Assembly (NCBI RefSeq): GCF_000503215.1
Contig: NZ_KI628539.1
Span: forward strand, 744,001 to 808,000
Source of the DNA: Pseudomonas canadensis
GTDB lineage: Bacteria; Pseudomonadota; Gammaproteobacteria; Pseudomonadales; Pseudomonadaceae
Direction of reading: 5' to 3'
DNA length: 64,000 nt
In this document: positions 35,211 through 44,378 of the stretch, one piece after another
How positions within the stretch are numbered: position 1 is the first letter of the stretch
Layout: each line of letters begins with the position of its first letter
Translations under genes and position numbers: made by a program
Notes under the pieces: generated by a model
Database searches by the model: none
Told to the model about the DNA's origin: nothing
What the model saw: only the letters and a program-made list of their open reading frames with translations

Positions 35211-36409
35211 TGCGCGATGTATTTATCTGTGATGCCATCCGTACCCCCATCGGCCGTTTCGGCGGTGGCTTGTCCACCGTGCGTGCCGATGACCTGGCAG
35301 CGCTGCCGATCAAGGCGTTGATCGAGCGCAACCCTTCGGTGGATTGGACTGCCGTCGATGAAGTGTTCCTCGGCTGCGCCAACCAGGCCGGTGAAGACAA
35401 CCGCAACGTGGCGCGCATGGCGCTGTTGCTGGCGGGCCTGCCGGAGAGCATCCCGGGTGTGACCCTCAACCGTTTGTGCGCCTCGGGCATGGACGCGATC
35501 GGCACCGCCTTCCGCGCGATTGCCAGCGGTGAAATGGAACTGGCGATTGCCGGTGGCGTCGAGTCGATGTCCCGCGCGCCGTTCGTGATGGGCAAGGCCG
35601 ACGCGGCGTTCTCGCGCAATATGAAGCTGGAAGACACCACCATCGGCTGGCGCTTTATCAACCCCTTGATGAAGGCCCAGTACGGCGTGGATGCAATGCC
35701 GCAGACGGCCGACAATGTGGCCGACGACTACAAGGTGTCCCGCGCCGACCAAGACGCTTTTGCCCTGCGCAGCCAGCAACGTACCGCTGCTGCACAAGCC
35801 GCCGGGTACTTCGCTGAAGAAATCGTGCCCGTACGCGTCGCCCATAAAAAAGGCGAAACCCTGGTCGAACACGATGAGCACCCACGGGACACCACACTGG
35901 AAGCCCTGGCCAAGCTCAAACCCGTGAACGGCCCGGACAAAACGGTCACCGCCGGCAACGCCTCGGGTGTTAACGATGGCGCCGCCGCGCTGATCCTGGC
36001 CTCCGCTGAAGCCGTCAAGAAGCACGGTTTGACCGCCCGCGCCCGCGTATTGGGCATGGCCAGCGCTGGTGTCGCGCCGCGTGTGATGGGCATTGGCCCG
36101 GTGCCGGCCGTGCGCAAGCTGGTCGAGCGTCTTGGCCTGGCCGTGACCGATTTCGATGTGATCGAACTTAACGAGGCCTTCGCCAGCCAAGGCCTGGCCG
36201 TGTTGCGTGAACTGGGCATTGCCGACGACGCGCCGCAGGTCAACCCGAACGGCGGCGCCATCGCCCTCGGCCACCCACTGGGTATGAGCGGCGCGCGGCT
36301 GGTGCTGACGGCCCTGCACCAACTCGAAAAAAACGGCGGCAGCAAAGGCCTGGCGACCATGTGCGTGGGCGTCGGCCAAGGCTTGGCCCTGGCGATTGAA
36401 CGCATCTAA
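35210..36409 (+). CDS. pcaF: Beta-ketoadipyl-CoA thiolase PcaF
   Basis: A 399-residue thiolase giving succinyl-CoA and acetyl-CoA. Nucleophile Cys90 is in LNRLCASGMDA; the catalytic His is in NGGAIALGHPLGMSGAR and the second Cys in TMCVGVGQG near the C-terminus. EDNRNVARMALLLAGLP is typical of the PcaF/PaaE branch. It is translated with pcaIJ; pcaH begins 17 bp later. Confidence 0.95.
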   Translation: MRDVFICDAIRTPIGRFGGGLSTVRADDLAALPIKALIERNPSVDWTAVDEVFLGCANQAGEDNRNVARMALLLAGLPESIPGVTLNRLCASGMDAIGTAFRAIASGEMELAIAGGVESMSRAPFVMGKADAAFSRNMKLEDTTIGWRFINPLMKAQYGVDAMPQTADNVADDYKVSRADQDAFALRSQQRTAAAQAAGYFAEEIVPVRVAHKKGETLVEHDEHPRDTTLEALAKLKPVNGPDKTVTAGNASGVNDGAAALILASAEAVKKHGLTARARVLGMASAGVAPRVMGIGPVPAVRKLVERLGLAVTDFDVIELNEAFASQGLAVLRELGIADDAPQVNPNGGAIALGHPLGMSGARLVLTALHQLEKNGGSKGLATMCVGVGQGLALAIERI

Positions 36410-36426
36410 TAAGAGAGGACTGCACC

Positions 36427-37131
36427 ATGAGTGACAAGCCTGGATACCGGCGCCCGCAAGCGGGCACTCAACCTGATTACCTGCACCCGGCCTACCAGTC
36501 GACGAACCTGCGTTCGCCGTCCCAGCCGTTGGTGTTCCTGCCCCATTCCTTGTCGGAAATCACTGGTCCGACCATCGGCGCCGAGCGTGTCAACGAGAAG
36601 GACAATGACCTCACGGCCCAGCATGAAGGCGAGCCCCAGGGCGAACGCATCATCATTCATGGTCGCGTGCTCGACGAAAACGGCCTGCCGGTGCCGGGTA
36701 TTCTGGTGGAAATCTGGCAGGCCAACGCCGCCGGTCGCTACAACCACAAGCGTGACCTGCACGATGCGCCACTGGACCCGAACTTCACCGGTACCGGCCG
36801 CACCGTCACCGACGCCGATGGCTGGTACCAGTTCCAGACCATCAAGCCCGGTGCCTATCCGTGGGGCAACCACCACAACGCGTGGCGCCCGGCGCATATC
36901 CACTTTTCGCTGTTCGGCCCGAGCGTGCTGACGCGGCTGGTCACGCAGATGTACTTCCCCGGCGACCCGCTGCTGGAATACGACCCGATCTACAACTGCG
37001 TGCCGGACACTTCGGCCAAGCAACGTTTGATCGCCAGCTTCGACCTGGAAAAAACCATTCCTTCCTATGCCCTCGGCTACCGCTGGGACATCGTCCTGCG
37101 CGGCCGCGACGCTACGCCGATGGAGAAATGA
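36427..37131 (+). CDS. pcaH: Protocatechuate 3,4-dioxygenase beta subunit PcaH
   Basis: A 234-residue subunit that carries the Fe(III) site. The four ligands are visible with correct spacing: Tyr105 (RYNHKRD), Tyr144 (GAYPWGNHH), His157 and His159 (AHIHF), equal to Y408, Y447, H460 and H462 of the P. putida beta chain. It opens protocatechuate by intradiol cleavage to beta-carboxy-cis,cis-muconate. The pcaG start lies one base after its stop. Confidence 0.97.
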   Translation: MSDKPGYRRPQAGTQPDYLHPAYQSTNLRSPSQPLVFLPHSLSEITGPTIGAERVNEKDNDLTAQHEGEPQGERIIIHGRVLDENGLPVPGILVEIWQANAAGRYNHKRDLHDAPLDPNFTGTGRTVTDADGWYQFQTIKPGAYPWGNHHNAWRPAHIHFSLFGPSVLTRLVTQMYFPGDPLLEYDPIYNCVPDTSAKQRLIASFDLEKTIPSYALGYRWDIVLRGRDATPMEK

Positions 37132-37132
37132 G

Positions 37133-37699
37133 ATGACACTCAACGCGACCACGTCCCACACCGTCGGGCCGTATTACCACATCGGCCTGACCTGGCTGAA
37201 CCGCGAAGACCTCACCGTGAGCGCCACCCTCGGCGAACGTGTGGCGATCAGCGGCCAAGTGGTGGACGGCAATGGCGATGTCGTCAACGACGCCATGCTC
37301 GAAGTCTGGCAGGCCAATGCCGCCGGCAAATATGACCATCCGGAAGATGAGCAGGACAAAGCCGTCGACCCGAACTTCGAAGGTTTCGGCCGGGTGCCGG
37401 TGGATGCCGAAGGGCGGTTTCGCTTTACCACCATCAAGCCGGGTGCGGTTCCTGGCCTGAAAGGCACGACCCAAGCGCCGCACCTGGTGGTGCTGGTGTT
37501 TGCCCGTGGCTTGGTGAAGCACTTGATGACACGGATTTACTTTGAAGGTGAGGCGCTGAATGGGGATGACCCGTTGCTGGCGTGTGTGCCTGCAGATCGG
37601 CGCGAAACCTTGATTGCCAAGCAGGATGCAGAGGGTGTGCATCAGTGGAATGTGATTTTGCAGGGCACAGATAAGGAAACGGTGTTCTTCGATTATTGA
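37133..37699 (+). CDS. pcaG: Protocatechuate 3,4-dioxygenase alpha subunit PcaG
   Basis: A 188-residue partner of PcaH, homologous to it but without the iron ligands, as expected. TSHTVGPYYHIGL at the N-terminus and TTQAPHLVVLVFARGLVKHL are characteristic. The start at 37133 is used since it directly follows the pcaH stop. Confidence 0.96.
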   Translation: MTLNATTSHTVGPYYHIGLTWLNREDLTVSATLGERVAISGQVVDGNGDVVNDAMLEVWQANAAGKYDHPEDEQDKAVDPNFEGFGRVPVDAEGRFRFTTIKPGAVPGLKGTTQAPHLVVLVFARGLVKHLMTRIYFEGEALNGDDPLLACVPADRRETLIAKQDAEGVHQWNVILQGTDKETVFFDY

Positions 37700-37704
37700 G
37701 GCTT

Positions 37705-37808
37705 CCTGTAGGAGCGAGCTTGCTCGCGAAAAGCCTGAGAGCGCCGCATTCATTCAGGTTGCCCGCGTCATTGTTGGCGATTTTCGCGAGCAAGCTCGCT
37801 CCTACAGG
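37705..37808. repeat. REP doublet (GAGCTTGCTCGCGA family)
   Basis: Arms CCTGTAGGAGCGAGCTTGCT and its complement flank a spacer. It lies between pcaG and pcaT and may uncouple the two parts of the cluster. Confidence 0.9.
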
Positions 37809-37907
37809 GATCAGGCTTCAGGCAACACCCATCCAAAAGTCTGCTTGCATGTCATGGTTGTTGCAAAGTATGTCTAGGCTACACACGTTCCCACTGAGTG
37901 AAAAAAC

Positions 37908-39203
37908 ATGACAACAACAACGAGTCACTACACCGGAGAAGAACGCAGCAAACGGATTTTTGCGATCGTCGGGGCGTCCTCCGGCAACCTCGTCGAATGG
38001 TTCGACTTCTACGTCTATGCCTTCTGCGCCATTTACTTTGCCCCGGCGTTCTTCCCGTCGGACGACCCTACGGTCCAACTGCTCAACACCGCCGGCGTGT
38101 TCGCTGCGGGCTTCCTGATGCGACCTATCGGCGGCTGGCTGTTTGGCCGGGTCGCCGACAAGCACGGGCGCAAGAATTCGATGATGATCTCGGTGCTGAT
38201 GATGTGCGCCGGTTCCCTGGTCATCGCCTTCCTGCCCACCTACAAAGACATCGGCGCCTGGGCCCCGGCTTTACTGTTGGTGGCGCGCCTGTTCCAGGGC
38301 TTGTCGGTGGGTGGCGAATACGGCACCACCGCGACCTACATGAGTGAAGTCGCGCTCAAGGGCCAGCGCGGTTTCTTCGCCTCATTCCAGTACGTGACCC
38401 TGATCGGCGGGCAACTGCTGGCGGTGCTGGTGGTGGTGATCCTGCAACAGATCCTCACCGAAGAAGAATTACGCGCCTGGGGCTGGCGGATTCCGTTCGT
38501 GATCGGCGCCATTGCGGCGGTGATCTCCCTGTTGCTGCGTCGCACCCTCAAGGAAACCACCAGCAAGGAAATGCGCCAGGACAAGGACGCCGGTAGCGTG
38601 GCCGCGTTGTTCCGCAACCATAAGGCTGCGTTTATCACCGTGCTCGGCTACACCGCCGGCGGCTCGCTAATTTTCTACACCTTTACCACTTACATGCAGA
38701 AATACCTGGTGAACACGGCCGGGATGCACGCCAAGACCGCCAGCTACATCATGACCGGCGCGCTGTTCCTCTACATGTGCATGCAGCCGCTGTTCGGCAT
38801 GCTCTCGGACAAGATCGGCCGTCGTAACTCCATGCTTTGGTTCGGCGCCCTTGGCACGCTGTGTACCGTGCCGATCCTGCTGACCCTGAAAACCGTGACC
38901 AACCCGTTCCTGGCCTTTGTGCTGATTTCCCTGGCCTTGGCCATCGTCAGCTTCTACACCTCCATCAGCGGCCTGGTGAAAGCGGAAATGTTCCCGCCTC
39001 ACGTGCGTGCCCTGGGTGTGGGCCTGGCCTATGCAGTGGCCAACGCGATCTTCGGTGGTTCAGCGGAATACGTGGCCCTGGGCCTCAAATCCATGGGCAT
39101 GGAAAACACTTTCTATTGGTACGTTACCGGCATGATGGCGGTGGCCTTCCTGTTCAGCTTGCGCCTGCCGAAACAGGCAGAGTACTTGCACCACGATCTA
39201 TAA
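37908..39203 (+). CDS. pcaT: Beta-ketoadipate/dicarboxylate MFS transporter PcaT
   Basis: A 431-residue carrier of the MHS subfamily. The N-terminal GASSGNLVEWFDFYVYAF and GRVADKHGRKNSMM loop are typical of the KgtP/PcaT group, and LVARLFQGLSVGGEYGTTATYMSE is the conserved MHS segment. PcaT of P. putida brings in beta-ketoadipate and related dicarboxylates. pcaB starts 10 bp downstream, so pcaTBD form a tight unit. Confidence 0.92.
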   Translation: MTTTTSHYTGEERSKRIFAIVGASSGNLVEWFDFYVYAFCAIYFAPAFFPSDDPTVQLLNTAGVFAAGFLMRPIGGWLFGRVADKHGRKNSMMISVLMMCAGSLVIAFLPTYKDIGAWAPALLLVARLFQGLSVGGEYGTTATYMSEVALKGQRGFFASFQYVTLIGGQLLAVLVVVILQQILTEEELRAWGWRIPFVIGAIAAVISLLLRRTLKETTSKEMRQDKDAGSVAALFRNHKAAFITVLGYTAGGSLIFYTFTTYMQKYLVNTAGMHAKTASYIMTGALFLYMCMQPLFGMLSDKIGRRNSMLWFGALGTLCTVPILLTLKTVTNPFLAFVLISLALAIVSFYTSISGLVKAEMFPPHVRALGVGLAYAVANAIFGGSAEYVALGLKSMGMENTFYWYVTGMMAVAFLFSLRLPKQAEYLHHDL

Positions 39204-39213
39204 AGGACGCGTT

Positions 39214-40569
39214 ATGACGCTGCGCACGAGCAATCAACTGTTCGACGCTTACTTCACGGCGGGCAGCATGGCCGAGGTGTTCTGCGATCAGGGACGCTTG
39301 CAGGGCATGCTGGATTTTGAAGCGGGCTTGGCCCGGGCCCAGGCCCAGGTCGGCTTGATTCCCCAGGCCGCCGTCGCACCGATTGCCCAGGCCTGCCTGG
39401 CGTCGTTGTACGACGTGGATGCTCTGGGCGTGGCGATTGCCACGGCGGGGAATTCGGCGATTCCGCTGGTGAAGGCGCTGGGCAAGTTGATTGCCAGTGA
39501 AGATGCCGGGGCCGAGCGCTACGTGCATCTGGGCGCGACCAGCCAGGATGTGATGGACACCGGCCTGGTGCTGCAACTGCAGCGGGCGGTGGGGTTGATC
39601 GAGGCGGATTTGATGCGTCTGGGCGACACTCTTGCCGCCCAGGCCCAGCGCTATGCCGGCGTGCCATTGGCCGGGCGTACCTGGTTGCAGCATGCGACGC
39701 CGGTCACCCTGGGAATGAAAATCGCCGGTTGGCTGGGCGCTGTCACCCGCAATCGCCAGCGTCTGGCGCAGTTGAAACCGCGTTTGCTGGTACTGCAATT
39801 CGGTGGTGCATCCGGAACCTTGGCAGCGCTTGGCGAACAGGCCATGCCGGTGGCCGAAGCGCTGGCGGCTGAGTTGCAACTGACCTTGCCCGAACAACCC
39901 TGGCACACCCAACGGGATCGCTTGGTGGAGTTCGCCAGCGTGCTCGGCCTGATCGCCGGCAGCCTGGGCAAGCTGGGCCGTGATATCAGCTTGTTGATGC
40001 AGACCGAAGCCGCCGAGGTTTTTGAACCGTCCGCACCGGGCAAGGGTGGTTCGTCCACCATGCCGCACAAGCGCAACCCGGTGGGCGCGGCGGTGCTGAT
40101 CAGCGCCGCTACCCGCGTGCCGGGCCTGGTCTCGACGATGTTCAGCGCCATGCCCCAAGAGCACGAACGCAGCCTGGGCCTGTGGCATGCCGAATGGGAA
40201 ACCGTGCCGGAAATCTGCCGCTTGGTGTCCGGTGCGTTGCAACAGGCGTTGCTGGTGAGCGAAGGCTTGGAAGTCGACCCGCAGCGAATGGCGCAGAACC
40301 TCGACCTGACCCAAGGCCTGGTATTGGCCGAAGCCGTCAGCATCGTGCTTGCCCAGCGCCTGGGCCGCGAAACCGCGCACCATCTGCTGGAGCAGTGCTG
40401 CAAGCGTGCCGTCGCAGAGGGCCGTCACCTGCGGGCGGTACTGGCGGATGAGCCACAGGTCACCGCCGAGTTGTCTGCAACTGAGTTGGACCGTTTGCTT
40501 GATCCCGCCCACTACCTGGGCCAGGCCCACACTTGGGTCACCCGCGCCGTAGCCGAACACTTTGCTTGA
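39214..40569 (+). CDS. pcaB: 3-carboxy-cis,cis-muconate cycloisomerase PcaB
   Basis: A 451-residue member of the fumarase/aspartase superfamily, converting beta-carboxymuconate to gamma-carboxymuconolactone. The superfamily signature GSSTMPHKRNP is present, and LGATSQDVMDTGLVLQL is the second conserved region. Length matches P. putida PcaB. pcaD starts 10 bp later with a GTG. Confidence 0.95.
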   Translation: MTLRTSNQLFDAYFTAGSMAEVFCDQGRLQGMLDFEAGLARAQAQVGLIPQAAVAPIAQACLASLYDVDALGVAIATAGNSAIPLVKALGKLIASEDAGAERYVHLGATSQDVMDTGLVLQLQRAVGLIEADLMRLGDTLAAQAQRYAGVPLAGRTWLQHATPVTLGMKIAGWLGAVTRNRQRLAQLKPRLLVLQFGGASGTLAALGEQAMPVAEALAAELQLTLPEQPWHTQRDRLVEFASVLGLIAGSLGKLGRDISLLMQTEAAEVFEPSAPGKGGSSTMPHKRNPVGAAVLISAATRVPGLVSTMFSAMPQEHERSLGLWHAEWETVPEICRLVSGALQQALLVSEGLEVDPQRMAQNLDLTQGLVLAEAVSIVLAQRLGRETAHHLLEQCCKRAVAEGRHLRAVLADEPQVTAELSATELDRLLDPAHYLGQAHTWVTRAVAEHFA

Positions 40570-40579
40570 GGAGACCATC

Positions 40580-41371
40580 GTGGCATTTGTACAACTCGCC
40601 GAGGGCGAACTGCATTACCAATTGGACGGGCCTAAGGATGCGCCCGTGCTGGTGCTCTCCAACTCGTTGGGCACCGACCTGCACATGTGGGACATCCAGA
40701 TCCCGGTCTTCACCCAACATTTTCGCGTGCTGCGTTTCGATACCCGTGGCCATGGCAAGTCCCTGGTGACTCCAGGCCCCTACAGCATCGAGCAACTCGG
40801 TCAGGATGTGATCGCGCTGCTGGATGCTCTGGATATCCAACGCGCGCATTTCTGTGGGCTGTCCATGGGCGGCTTGATCGGCCAATGGCTGGGCATCCAT
40901 GCTGGCCAGCGTCTGCAGCGCCTGGTGGTGTGCAACACCGCCGCAAAGATCGGCACGCCCGAGGTGTGGAACCCGCGCATTGAAATGGTGCTGCGTGATG
41001 GGGCGGCGGCGATGGTGGCGCTGCGCGATGCATCGATTGCACGCTGGTTCACCGCAGACTTTGCAGCGGCCAACCCGCACCAGGCCAAGCAGATTACCGA
41101 CATGCTGGCGGTCACTTCACCCGAAGGTTATGCCGCCAACTGTGCGGCGGTGCGTGATGCGGATTTCCGTGAGCAACTGGCTTCAATCAAAGTCCCGACC
41201 CTGGTCGTTGCCGGCACTGAAGATGCCGTCACACCGCCGGCCGGCGGTCACTTTATCCAAAACCATGTGAAGGGTGCCGAGTACGCCGAGTTCTATGCGG
41301 CGCACCTGTCCAATGTGCAGGCCGGTGCGGCGTTCAGCGACCGCGTGCTGGAGTTTCTGCTGGTGCATTAA
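40580..41371 (+). CDS. pcaD: 3-oxoadipate enol-lactonase PcaD
   Basis: A 263-residue alpha/beta hydrolase. Nucleophile Ser is in GLSMGGLIGQW; the acid is in AGTEDAVTPP and the His in AAHLSNVQ. It opens beta-ketoadipate enol-lactone. The GTG at 40580 is preferred: it follows GAGGAGA and gives MAFVQLAEGELHYQLDG, the standard start. A frame-in ATG six codons earlier lies inside pcaB and lacks a binding site. Confidence 0.95.
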   Translation: MAFVQLAEGELHYQLDGPKDAPVLVLSNSLGTDLHMWDIQIPVFTQHFRVLRFDTRGHGKSLVTPGPYSIEQLGQDVIALLDALDIQRAHFCGLSMGGLIGQWLGIHAGQRLQRLVVCNTAAKIGTPEVWNPRIEMVLRDGAAAMVALRDASIARWFTADFAAANPHQAKQITDMLAVTSPEGYAANCAAVRDADFREQLASIKVPTLVVAGTEDAVTPPAGGHFIQNHVKGAEYAEFYAAHLSNVQAGAAFSDRVLEFLLVH

Positions 41372-41410
41372 ACCTGCGGCGAGGGAGCTTGTTGTGGTGA
41401 GCAGCCTTGC

Positions 41411-41546
41411 TGTGGTGAGCGGGCTTGCCCCGCGCTGGGCCGCGAAGCGCCCCCAATAAAGGCGACGCACTTTTTCAGTTGAACGTGGAGTTGTCAAGTT
41501 TTAGGGCTGCTCCGCAGCCCAGCGCGGGACAAGCCCGCTCACCACA
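41411..41546. repeat. Inverted repeat within the pca cluster (pcaD-pcaC)
   Basis: Arms TGTGGTGAGCGGGCTTGCCC and CGGGACAAGCCCGCTCACCA face each other, extended by CGCGCTGGG/CCCAGCGCG. It is the same element type as at 21584-21719 but the inner part has diverged. It splits pcaC from pcaD by 205 bp. Confidence 0.88.
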
Positions 41547-41576
41547 AGTAATCGATTTGAATACGGAGAATTTGTC

Positions 41577-41969
41577 GTGGACGAGAAACAACGTTATGCC
41601 GAAGGCCTGCAAGTGCGCCGTGAAGTGCTGGGCGATGCCCATGTCGATCGCAGCCTCAATGCCCTGACCGAATTCAACAGTGAATTCCAGGAAATGATCA
41701 CCCGCCACGCCTGGGGTGACATCTGGACCCGTCCCGGCTTGCCCCGGCACACCCGCAGCCTGATCACCATTGCCATGCTGATCGGCATGAACCGCAGCGA
41801 AGAACTCAAGCTGCACCTGCGCGCCGCCGCCAGCAATGGCGTGACCCGCGCCGAGATCAAGGAAGTGCTGATGCAGAGCGCGATCTACTGCGGGATCCCG
41901 GCGGCGAATGCCACCTTCCACTTGGCGGAGTCGGTGTGGGATGAGCTGGGGGTTGAATCGCGGGAATAG
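41577..41969 (+). CDS. pcaC: 4-carboxymuconolactone decarboxylase PcaC
   Basis: A 130-residue, AhpD-like all-helical enzyme; the last step before PcaD in the pathway. RHAWGDIWTRPGLPRHTRSLITIAM and EIKEVLMQSAIYCGIPAAN are typical. The GTG start at 41577 is preceded by ACGGAGA. It is the final gene of the cluster, convergent with the deacetylase gene 3 bp downstream. Confidence 0.95.
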   Translation: MDEKQRYAEGLQVRREVLGDAHVDRSLNALTEFNSEFQEMITRHAWGDIWTRPGLPRHTRSLITIAMLIGMNRSEELKLHLRAAASNGVTRAEIKEVLMQSAIYCGIPAANATFHLAESVWDELGVESRE

Positions 41970-41972
41970 GCA

Positions 41973-42872
41973 TTAGTGGGAGTCGGCGTCCCACACCCAA
42001 TTCCACACGCCTGGCAGATGCACCTCTTCACTCACCTCCTTGACCGTACGCGCCAACGCCGCGCGCTGTAGCTGGGCGGTGTCGGTGTAGAAGGGCTCGG
42101 CGGCAGTCTTCATGCCGTTGATCCGGGCGCTGTCCAGCAGGATCTGCAAGTACTCCTGCATATGCCGCGCGGTGTAGCGGTTGATGTCGTGGAAGGTCAC
42201 CACCACCGGTATCACCCCGTCCACTGTCGGCAACTCACCCAACGCAATGCGCTCGCGCACCACCGACAGTTGCCGGTATAAATTGGCTCGGCGGCGCGGG
42301 CTGCCGTTGAAGCCCCAGATCTTGCCGTCATTGGCGCTCAGGTCCGTCAGCAATACGTGCATGCCATGGCGCTGGTAGGCGGCGAAGGTGCGTCGGTCGT
42401 AATTCCAGAACGGCGGGCGCACCAGCACCGGCGGCGCGCCTGTGATCGCGGCAATGTCGGCGGCGCCTTGGCTGAGGGTGCTTTCCAGTTCGGCATCGTT
42501 CAGCCAGCGGTGGTTGGTGTGAAACCCCGTGGCCGTGTGGAAGGCCAGGATGTGACCGGCCGCATACTCGCGCTGCATGGTCCTGCGGCCCCTTGCGCTG
42601 CCGCCGGAACGGGCTGCTTCGGTCTGCAAGAAGAACACCGCCTTGATCCCCGGCAGCACCGGGTTCTGCGCCAGGTCGGCGATCACCGACCGACTCGGGT
42701 TGTTGTAGCCCGACGCGCTCGGGCCGTCATCGAAGGTCAGCAGGAAGCGGATCGGCGCCTGGGCTTGCAGGCGTTGCTCGGTTTGCGGCGTGAGGGCAAT
42801 GGGCGCGCCGATGCAGCCGCTGAGGCTCAGGGCCAGGGCTAGGAGGGCGGACGCATAAGCGAAGGATTTCAT
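41973..42872 (-). CDS. Polysaccharide deacetylase-family lipoprotein
   Basis: A 299-residue envelope protein. The lipobox LSLSGC puts the lipid-carrying Cys at residue 20. The NodB-type deacetylase domain follows: motif 1 TFDDGPSASG with the catalytic Asp pair, motif 2 AFHTATGFHTNH with metal His residues, and motif 3 RPPFWNYDRRT. The C-terminus continues with TFHDINRYTARHMQEYL. Substrate not known; peptidoglycan or a surface polysaccharide is likely. Monocistronic. Confidence 0.87.
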   Translation of the reverse strand: MKSFAYASALLALALSLSGCIGAPIALTPQTEQRLQAQAPIRFLLTFDDGPSASGYNNPSRSVIADLAQNPVLPGIKAVFFLQTEAARSGGSARGRRTMQREYAAGHILAFHTATGFHTNHRWLNDAELESTLSQGAADIAAITGAPPVLVRPPFWNYDRRTFAAYQRHGMHVLLTDLSANDGKIWGFNGSPRRRANLYRQLSVVRERIALGELPTVDGVIPVVVTFHDINRYTARHMQEYLQILLDSARINGMKTAAEPFYTDTAQLQRAALARTVKEVSEEVHLPGVWNWVWDADSH

Positions 42873-42895
42873 GGTGTGCGCGGGCTCGAATGAAA

Positions 42896-42923
42896 GCCGC
42901 TGCTGATTCAGCTCAGCAGCGGC
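42896..42923 (-). terminator. Hairpin downstream of the OprD-family gene
   Basis: Perfect 11-bp stem GCCGCTGCTGA/TCAGCAGCGGC with a 6-base loop. On the minus strand it is followed by TTTCATT, so it is a moderate candidate terminator for the porin gene ending at 42957. Confidence 0.6.
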
Positions 42924-42956
42924 AGGCGCGCACCATACAGCAAGGTCAATGATGGT

Positions 42957-44207
42957 TTACAGCAGGCTTATCGGGTAACTGACGATCAACCGGTTTTCGT
43001 CGAACTCATTGTTGCTGTAGTCGCGGCGCATGCTGGAGTTACGCAGGCGCACATTGAGGTTTTTGGCCACGCCGCTTTGTACGGTATAGCCCACTTCGGT
43101 TTCGCGACCCCATTCCTTGCCGTCGGTGATGGTGCCGGTGTGCACGTTACTGCCACTGATGTAGCGGTTCATCAGGGTCAGGCCGGGCACGCCGAGGGCG
43201 GCGAAGTTGTAGTCGTGACGTACTTGCCAGGATTTTTCCTGGGCGTTGTCGTAGCTGGAGTTGTAGCTGTCGTTGGCCAGGGTGCCGCCGCTGGTGCCGT
43301 TGACGCGCATCCACGCGCTGTTGCCGGTGAGTTTTTGCAGGCCCACATAGAAGGTGTTACCGCCGTACTTGGCGGAGAACAGGCCGGACCAGGTCTTGTT
43401 GTCCAGGTCGCCGGCGCGGGCGCTGCCGTCGTCCTTGCCGTAGAAGAAACCCAGGTTGGCGCCCAGGGTCCAGTCGCCGATAGGCTGGCTGTGGATCAGG
43501 TTGACGAACTGCTGGCTGTAGATGTCCTTGAGCTGCGCGTTCCACAGGCCGATCTGAGTGCGTTTGTCGTTGAACGCGTATTCGCCGCCCTGAAAGTTGA
43601 AGCGGTCCGAGGTGAACGCGGTTTTACCGAACATCGACATGTCAGTCATGCTGCTGTCGTCGCGCGGGCTGTTGGCGCGGAACTGGCCGCCGTAGAGGGT
43701 CAGGCCATCGATTTCTTTCGAGGTGATTTGCCCGCCACGCAGGGTTTGCGGGAGGGAGCGGCCATCGTCCGAGCGCAGGATCGGCAGCACCGGCATCCAC
43801 TCGCCGACCTTCACTTCCGTCTTGGAAATACGCGCCTTGAACGCCACCCCTAGACGCCCGAATTCATCCGCCGGGCGGCCATCACGGTCCAACGGCAACA
43901 GTTGGGTACCCCCGGTGCCGCGTCCGCCATCCAGTTTTAACGAATACAACCCCAGCACATCCACGCCAAACCCCACCGTGCCCTGGGTAAAGCCAGACTT
44001 GGCGTCGAGGATGAAACTCTGCGTCCACTCCTGCGCGCCGCCCTGGGCCTTGGTGGGGTTGGTGTAGTTGCGGTTGAAGAAGAAATTGCGCAGGTTGAGG
44101 TTGGCGCTGGCGTCTTCGAGAAAGCCGTGTTCTTCAGCGACGACGGGCAGGGCGAGACTGGCGACAGCGGTTGCCAGCAAGAGCCGGCGCGGGTGGAAAG
44201 TGCTCAT
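42957..44207 (-). CDS. OprD-family outer-membrane porin
   Basis: A 416-residue, 18-strand porin. A Sec signal peptide is visible (MSTFHPRRLLLATAVASLAL, cleavage around residue 24). The mature part begins EEHGFLEDASANLNLRNFFFNRNY and contains SGFTQGTVGFGVDVLGLYSLKLDGG, the OprD pattern, ending with a phenylalanine-poor LIVSYPISLL strand. OprD homologues of the OpdK/BenF group take up aromatic carboxylates; the neighbouring pca cluster suggests such a substrate, but nothing in the sequence proves it. Confidence 0.88.
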   Translation of the reverse strand: MSTFHPRRLLLATAVASLALPVVAEEHGFLEDASANLNLRNFFFNRNYTNPTKAQGGAQEWTQSFILDAKSGFTQGTVGFGVDVLGLYSLKLDGGRGTGGTQLLPLDRDGRPADEFGRLGVAFKARISKTEVKVGEWMPVLPILRSDDGRSLPQTLRGGQITSKEIDGLTLYGGQFRANSPRDDSSMTDMSMFGKTAFTSDRFNFQGGEYAFNDKRTQIGLWNAQLKDIYSQQFVNLIHSQPIGDWTLGANLGFFYGKDDGSARAGDLDNKTWSGLFSAKYGGNTFYVGLQKLTGNSAWMRVNGTSGGTLANDSYNSSYDNAQEKSWQVRHDYNFAALGVPGLTLMNRYISGSNVHTGTITDGKEWGRETEVGYTVQSGVAKNLNVRLRNSSMRRDYSNNEFDENRLIVSYPISLL

Positions 44208-44336
44208 GGTGTTTGACCTGTTGTTATTGGGTTTATGCAGGTGGCGGCCATGGTGCGGGGCGGTATGGGGGCGATGAAAGTGGGGGAGAGCGGGTTGTGG
44301 GCGATGATCGAACGCAAGTTGGTCACCCCTGAAAAC

Positions 44337-44363
44337 AAAAAGCCCACCAAGAGGTGGGCTTTG
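44337..44363 (-). terminator. Terminator of the ttgABC operon
   Basis: Stem AGCCCACC/GGTGGGCT with loop AAGA and a T-rich tail on the minus strand. It lies just after the ttgC stop. Confidence 0.9.
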
Positions 44364-44378
44364 TTGACGTAGGTGCTA

